Shown here piece by piece: positions 58,745 to 64,000 of a stretch of 64,000 nt of DNA; positions within the stretch are counted from its first letter, which is position 1, and each line of letters opens with the position of its first letter. Position numbers and translations under genes: made by a program. Origin of the DNA: Halobacteriales archaeon QS_1_69_70 (lineage in GTDB: Archaea > Halobacteriota > Halobacteria > Halobacteriales > Haloarculaceae); NCBI GenBank assembly GCA_003021005.1, contig PXRI01000043.1, forward strand, positions 48,159 through 112,158. Reading direction: 5' to 3'. Under the pieces are notes generated by a model. It was not told where the DNA came from, made no database searches, and worked only from the letters and a program-made list of their open reading frames with translations.

Positions 58745-59403
58745 TCAGTCCAGAAGCGCCGCCACCCCGTCCAGCGTCTCGACCTCGGGGGTGGGCTCGA
58801 CCGGCAGCTCGACGTCGCGGGCGTGCTGGCGGCGGACGAACGCCGAGTCGAGCCCGGCCCGGTGGGCCGCGAGGACGTCACTGCCGCTGTCGCCGACGTA
58901 GAGCGCCGAGTCCGTCCCGAGGTCCCCGAGCGCCCGTCAAGGTAGTGGGTGTTCGGCTCCTTGCGCTGGAGGCTCTCGACGGACATCTCCCGCCCGTAGT
59001 AGGTGTCGAACGTCCCCGTCCAGCCGAAGTGCTCGAGGAGGAACGCCACAGTACTGTGGTGGTTGTTGGTCACCACGCCGCTGGGTCGGCGATGGTCGAG
59101 GACGGCCGCCACGTCGTCGTAGTGGTCCCGCCGGCCGTCCCGGAAGGCGGCGATTTGGGACCGCTCGTCGTGCCGCTCGCGGGCAAGCCACAGCGCCTCC
59201 GGGTCGACGCCGTACCGCTCGCCGATGGTCCGCAACGCGTCGACGGTGACACCCGCGGGCAGTTCGTCGACGGCCGCCCGGTCCGGGTCGTCGACGCCGA
59301 CCGCCCGGAACGCGTCACGGACGGCCGCCCGCTAGGTGTCCGGCGCGGGCGGCTCGACGAGGACCCCGTCGTTGTCGTACAGCACCGCATCGTAGGAGGG
59401 CAT
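58745..59403 (-). pseudogene. HAD-superfamily hydrolase, disrupted
   Basis: MPSYDAVLYDNDGVLVEPPAPDT-TAG-RAAVRDAFRAVGVDDPD... then frameshift before ALGDLGTDSALYVGDSGSDVLAAHRAGLDSAFV. Confidence 0.85.
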
Positions 59404-59432
59404 GGGGTGACGACTGTACCACGGCGGTCGTA

Positions 59433-59835
59433 GTGGCCCTTTCGGTCCGCCCAGGGCGGTTGCGATCGCGGGCCCGCCTGGAGTTGCTGGGCCAGCTGCA
59501 CGACGCCGGCGAGCCGTACATCGGCGACCCTGTCGAGGCGGAGTTCGAGACCGGCGAGCAGCCCGAGGCCCGCATCCGGCGGGCCGTTCGGACGGCGTTC
59601 GACCTGGAGCCGCCCGACGAGTCGGAGAGGGGACGCCGTGATGGCGGCCGACGACCGGCTGTGGGCCGACGAGGCGAACGAACTGCTGGCGGACGGCGCC
59701 CGGACTGCCGACTCGCAGGCCCTCGACTACGACCTCCGGTCGGACGACATCGCCGACGTCCGCGAGCGCCACCGTGCCCGCACGGTAGGGCTCCTCGAGG
59801 CCGTCCGGTCGTCCCCGGGCAACCTCAACGCCTAA
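59433..59835 (+). other. two overlapping ORFs that may be one frameshifted gene or two small genes
   Basis: ORF1 RLRSRARLELLGQLHDAGEPYIGDPVEAEFETGEQPEARIRRAVRTAFDLEPPDES; ORF2 DDRLWADEANELLADGARTADSQALDYDLRSDDIADVRERH. Confidence 0.4.
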
Positions 59836-59859
59836 CTGTCGGCCCCGCGACCCGTTGGT

Positions 59860-60687
59860 ATGAGCAATCGGACGGTACTGATCACGGGCTGTTCCTCGGG
59901 CATCGGCCGGGCGACGGCCCAGGCTTTTCTCGACGAGGAGTGGCGCGTCTACGCGACGGCCCGCGACCCCGCCGACGTCGAGCAACTCGGCGACGCGGGC
60001 TGTGAGACCGGGACGCTCGACGTCACCGACCCCGACGACGTCGAGCGCGTGGTCGACCGGATGATCGAGGAGGACGGCCGTGTCGACGCCCTGGTGAACA
60101 ACGCCGGCTACGGCCAGCACGGCCCGCTGGAGGACGTCGACGACGACCGCTTCCACCGGCAGTTCGACGTCAACGTCTTCGGTCCACACCGGCTCGTCCG
60201 CGCGGTCCTCCCCCACATGCGCGACCGGGAGGCGGGGACCGTCGTCAACGTCTCCTCGGTCGCCGGCCGGCTCGCGGCGCCCGGGATGGGCGCTTACGCC
60301 GCCACCAAGCACGCCCTCGAGGGCTACAGCGACGCGCTCCGGCTGGAGGTCGAGCCGTTCGACGTCGACGTCAGCGTCGTCCAGCCCGGCCCCGTCGAGA
60401 CGAGCTTCCGGGACCGCGTCGACGACGAACTGGACCGACTCGACCGGACCGACGCCTACGACGACGTGTACGGGTTCCAGGAGGACGCGGCGCTGTTCGG
60501 CGCGGACAGCCCCCTCGCCGTGCCGCCCGCCGCCGTCGCCGAGGCCGTCGTCGAGGCCGCCGTCTCGCCCGACCCGCAGCCGCGGTACGTCGTCGGCCAG
60601 GTCGCACAGCTCTGCCTGTGGGCCCGGTACCTCCCGGACCCGGTCTTCGACCGCGTGTTCGGCCTGGTCCGGAGGGTCGCCACGTAG
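59860..60687 (+). CDS. short-chain dehydrogenase/reductase
   Basis: VLITGCSSGIGRATA, LVNNAGYGQHG, YAATKHALEGYSDALRLE. Confidence 0.93.
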   Translation: MSNRTVLITGCSSGIGRATAQAFLDEEWRVYATARDPADVEQLGDAGCETGTLDVTDPDDVERVVDRMIEEDGRVDALVNNAGYGQHGPLEDVDDDRFHRQFDVNVFGPHRLVRAVLPHMRDREAGTVVNVSSVAGRLAAPGMGAYAATKHALEGYSDALRLEVEPFDVDVSVVQPGPVETSFRDRVDDELDRLDRTDAYDDVYGFQEDAALFGADSPLAVPPAAVAEAVVEAAVSPDPQPRYVVGQVAQLCLWARYLPDPVFDRVFGLVRRVAT

Positions 60688-60688
60688 C

Positions 60689-62014
60689 GTGTTCGACGAC
60701 CGGCCGGCCGACCCACCGACGCCGGCCCACGGACTGGCGCTGGACTGCCTGGAAGCCGGCGTCGCGGCCGCCGACCCGGCGCGCGCCATCGACCGGCACT
60801 GCGCCGTCGAGGACGGACGTCTCCGGGTTCGAGACGAACGCTACGACCTCCCGGCGGCCGACGAGGTGCTGATCGTCGGTGGCGGCAAGGGTGCCGACGA
60901 CCTCGCGGCCGCCCTCGTCGATCTACTCGACGGCCACCGGACCGGCGGGGTCGTCGTCACCGACGCTCACGCCGCGGACCCGGGCGGCGTGACGGTCCGT
61001 CTCGGCGAGCATCCCACGCCCGGCGCCGGGAGCGTCGCCGGTGCCGCGGCCGTCCTCGAGCGGGCGCGAGCGGCCGACGACGCCGCGCTCGTGCTGGCGC
61101 CGATCACCGGCGGCGGCAGCGCACTACTCTGCGCCCCGGCCGGCGACCTGGCGGCGGCCGACCTCGCGTGGGTGACGGACCGGCTCCTCGCAGCCGGCGC
61201 CCCGGTCGATGCGGTCAACGTCGTCCGACGGGCCTGCTCGGAGATCAAGGGCGGCGGCCTCGCCGCCGCGGCCGCCCCGGCGCCCGTCGTCGGCCTCGTC
61301 GTCAGCGACGTCGTCGGGGACGACCCCGGCGTGGTCGCGAGCGGCCCGACGGTCCCACGGCCCGTCGAGCCGGACGCCGCCCTCGCCGTCCTCGAGCAGT
61401 ACGACGTCGCCGACCCGGCCGTCAGGTCGTGGCTGGAGACCGCTGATTCCGGACCGGCTCCGGACGCGACCGCCGACACCCACGTCATCGCGTCGGCGGC
61501 CGACGCCGTCGACGCAGCCGGCGAGGTCGCCGCCGACCGGGGGTACGAGCCCTGCGTGCTCTCGACCCGGCTGGAGGGCGAGGCCGGCGAGGTCGGCCGG
61601 GTCCACGCCGGCATCGCGCGGGAGGTCGCGGCCGACGGGCGGCCGGTCGCGCCCCCCGCCGTGCTCCTCTCCGGCGGCGAGACGACCGTGACGGTCCGGG
61701 GCGACGGCGAGGGCGGCCCGAACCTGGAGTTCGTCGTCGCCTGCGGCGTCGACCTCCCCGGTTCGGCGGTCGTCGCCGCGGTCGACACCGACGGCCGCGA
61801 CGGCGGCACCGACGCGGCCGGCGGGATCACCGGCCGGATCGACGACCCGGCCGCGGCCCGCCTGGCGCTGACCGACGACGACACGCTCCCGTTCCTGGCC
61901 GCGCGGGACGGGCTGCTCGAGACGGGGTCGACCGGGACGAACGTCAACGACCTCCGGATGGTCGTGGTCGGCCCGAACGGTTTTGCCCCCTCGTCTTCGT
62001 TAGACGAGCCGTGA
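60689..62014 (+). CDS. glycerate 2-kinase (DUF4147/MOFRL family)
   Basis: VLIVGGGKGADDLA, GEHPTPGAGSVAGA, ITGGGSALLCAP, CSEIKGGGLA, DTDGRDGGTDAAGGI, GSTGTNVNDL. Confidence 0.92.
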   Translation: MFDDRPADPPTPAHGLALDCLEAGVAAADPARAIDRHCAVEDGRLRVRDERYDLPAADEVLIVGGGKGADDLAAALVDLLDGHRTGGVVVTDAHAADPGGVTVRLGEHPTPGAGSVAGAAAVLERARAADDAALVLAPITGGGSALLCAPAGDLAAADLAWVTDRLLAAGAPVDAVNVVRRACSEIKGGGLAAAAAPAPVVGLVVSDVVGDDPGVVASGPTVPRPVEPDAALAVLEQYDVADPAVRSWLETADSGPAPDATADTHVIASAADAVDAAGEVAADRGYEPCVLSTRLEGEAGEVGRVHAGIAREVAADGRPVAPPAVLLSGGETTVTVRGDGEGGPNLEFVVACGVDLPGSAVVAAVDTDGRDGGTDAAGGITGRIDDPAAARLALTDDDTLPFLAARDGLLETGSTGTNVNDLRMVVVGPNGFAPSSSLDEP

Positions 62015-62181
62015 GGCCCCGATCCATCGCGATCGTCGGGTTCCATGTCCTGGTCGCGCTCGTGTTCGTCGGCGTGGCGGGCTACAACGCTCACACCGGC
62101 GACACGGTCAACGCGGTCTTACAGGCGGTCGTGGGGGGCCTCGTCCTCGTGCTCGGCATCGGGCTCGCCCGCATTGCCTGA
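62011..62181 (+). CDS. small two-TM membrane protein
   Basis: GTG start overlapping previous stop; MRPRSIAIVGFHVLVALVFVGVAGYNAHTGDTVNAVLQAVVGGLVLVLGIGLARIA. Confidence 0.55.
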   Translation: MRPRSIAIVGFHVLVALVFVGVAGYNAHTGDTVNAVLQAVVGGLVLVLGIGLARIA

Positions 62182-62200
62182 GGCCGGCACCCGGGCGCGG

Positions 62201-63280
62201 CTACGCGAGGCAGGCCGCGACCACGCCCAACATCGCCTCGCCGTGGACCGGCTCCGCGAACAGCGGTACCCGCTTTACGTCCCGACCCCGGAACAGCGGC
62301 TGGGCGCGGTCGAGCGCCCGCCGCTGGACCTCCCAGCGCCGCCGGCAGAACTCACAGTCCCCGGTCTCCGGCGCCACGAACCAGTCCCCGTCGAACCCGG
62401 CGACGCCGGCCAGGTCCTCGCTCACCCGGTTGACCACCAGGGTGTCAACCGAGATGTCGAACTCACTCAACCGGTCAAGGAGGCGCTCGCTCTCGACGAC
62501 GCTCATCTCCTCGGGCACCAGCACGACCCGGAAGTCCGTCCGGGCGGGGTCCTGGAGCGCCGCCCGCAGCCGCTCGATGCGGGCCGACAGCGCCCGGAGG
62601 TCGTCGACGCCCGCCTCGGCGTCGTCGGCGTCGCTGCCGAACACGCCGCCGAGACTGCCCGCCATGCCGGAGAGCTTCTCCCGGAACGCGACCAGCCGAC
62701 CGACCATCGAGTCCATCACGTCCGGCAGCTCCAGGAGGCGGAGCGTGTGCCCGGTCGGCGCCGTGTCGACGACCACCCGGTCGAACCGGGGGTCGTCGAG
62801 GTACTCCAGGAGGAGCTGGACGGCGGCGGCCTCGTCGGCACCCGGCATCGCGCCGCCGGCCAGGGGGTGTTCACCCCCGCCGAGCAGCTCGCCCATGCCG
62901 CCGAGGTCCATGCCGGCACCGGTGGCGCCATCACCGCCTTCGGCCTCGTCGCCGTTCGCACCGGCGAACGGGCCGCCTGTGGCCGCCGCCGGGTCGATCT
63001 CGGCCGCCCACAGCGGGGCCGACTCCCGGATGCGCGTCGGCTCACCGGGGACGTCCGTCTCGAGGGTGTCAGACAGCGAGTGGGCCGGGTCCGTCGACAG
63101 CACGAGCGTCGGAGTGCCGTCCCGGGCGCTGGCCAGGGCCGTGGCCGCCGCGCAGGTGGTCTTCCCGACGCCGCCCTTCCCGCCGTAGAGGACGTACTCC
63201 GGGGCGTCGACCCCGGCCGGGACGTCGGCGTCGCCGACCGACTCGACCGACTCGACCGGCTCGACCGTCAGCTCGCTCAT
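62201..63280 (-). CDS. ArsA/Get3-type ATPase
   Basis: YGGKGGVGKTTCAAATA, STDPAHSLSDTL, VVVDTAPTGHTLRLLELP, CEFCRRR. Confidence 0.94.
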   Translation of the reverse strand: MSELTVEPVESVESVGDADVPAGVDAPEYVLYGGKGGVGKTTCAAATALASARDGTPTLVLSTDPAHSLSDTLETDVPGEPTRIRESAPLWAAEIDPAAATGGPFAGANGDEAEGGDGATGAGMDLGGMGELLGGGEHPLAGGAMPGADEAAAVQLLLEYLDDPRFDRVVVDTAPTGHTLRLLELPDVMDSMVGRLVAFREKLSGMAGSLGGVFGSDADDAEAGVDDLRALSARIERLRAALQDPARTDFRVVLVPEEMSVVESERLLDRLSEFDISVDTLVVNRVSEDLAGVAGFDGDWFVAPETGDCEFCRRRWEVQRRALDRAQPLFRGRDVKRVPLFAEPVHGEAMLGVVAACLA

Positions 63281-63486
63281 GGATGGGGGTGGCGGAGCCG
63301 GACTTGAGTAGTCGTCGATGCGGGCCCGCCACGTGGGGCCCGGCCTGGCGGGTCCCCCGTCCGGAGACAGCCCGAGGATTCAAGGCGGAAGCCGGGAGCA
63401 GACGCCGTGGACGCAGTCGGTCACGGCGGCTGACCGACCGCGGCACTGGCCGCGCCGCGAGTCCGGCTACGCCCACACGGGCCGCA

Positions 63487-64000
63487 CTACGCGAAGTACC
63501 TCGCCAGCCGGTCGGCCGCCTCCTCGGCGCGGGGCGTCACCATGGCGAACCGGAGCCACGCCTCGCGGGACGTGCCGAACGTCTCGCCCGGCATGCCGGC
63601 GACGCCGGCCTCGTCGATCAGGCGTCGAGCGTTCGCGAGCGTCCCCGGATAGCCGTCGAACCGCGCCATCACGTAGAAGCCGCCGCTCGGCCGCGTGAAC
63701 TCGGCGCCGGCCGTCTCCAGCGCCGAAGTGAAGGCGTCGACGCGGTCGGCGACCAGCTCGCGGTTCGCCTCGTAGTACGCGGCCGGCGTCTCCCGCAACG
63801 CCCGCAGGACCGCCTGCTGGGCCGGGCGGGACCCGGCGACGTTGACCAGCATATGTCGCGTCCGGACCGCGTCCATCAACCAGCCGGGCACCACCGCGTA
63901 GCCCACGCGGAAGCCCGTGATGGCCATCGACTTCGAGAAGGAGTTGGTGACGACGACGGCCTCGGAGTCGAACTCCAGCGCGCTGGCGAAGGCGCCCTCG
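63487..64000 (-). CDS. PLP-dependent aminotransferase class I/II (truncated by window end)
   Basis: NSFSKSMAITGFRVGYAV PLP-lysine motif, PSGGFYVMARFDG, GEAWLRFAMVTP-like C-terminus; 5' end lies beyond 64000. Confidence 0.92.
   Translation of the reverse strand, partial: EGAFASALEFDSEAVVVTNSFSKSMAITGFRVGYAVVPGWLMDAVRTRHMLVNVAGSRPAQQAVLRALRETPAAYYEANRELVADRVDAFTSALETAGAEFTRPSGGFYVMARFDGYPGTLANARRLIDEAGVAGMPGETFGTSREAWLRFAMVTPRAEEAADRLARYFA

Noticed and set aside
59330-59340. In-frame TAG as a possible recoded (pyrrolysine-like) codon
   Set aside because: Haloarchaea are not known to use Pyl and the same gene has an additional frameshift, so decay is the simpler explanation.

Overview
This is a GC-rich haloarchaeal chromosomal window made up mostly of housekeeping genes: argS, taw1, ribK/ribB, ilvE, rnz, DUF460, eIF1A, rio1, KH/Dim2-like, thermosome, carS, bioYMN ECF transporter, sua5, CNNM/CBS, aspS, a complete Mrp (mnhA-G) antiporter operon, pantoate kinase and 4-phosphopantoate-beta-alanine ligase, polX, endonuclease V, glycerate kinase and ArsA/Get3. 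Assignments come from reading the supplied translations and nucleotide text; no searches were run. I saw no CRISPR array, rRNA or tRNA. The strongest unusual signals are: (1) downstream of aspS, the last codons of the gene ([10 protein letters not shown]-stop) recur three more times in synonymously diverged form, each inside a stem-loop whose two arms change together; (2) next to it, an AT-rich island encoding a multi-TM protein; (3) between the two archaeal CoA genes PoK and PPS, a duplication of the PoK 3' end plus a paralogous membrane protein; (4) two DUF433/DUF5615 toxin-antitoxin-like pairs, one intact beside a C-terminally truncated endonuclease V, the other carrying apparent compensating frameshifts; (5) several decaying genes, including a HAD hydrolase with an in-frame TAG plus a frameshift, a DUF502 gene with an internal deletion, and an N-terminally short proline dehydrogenase.
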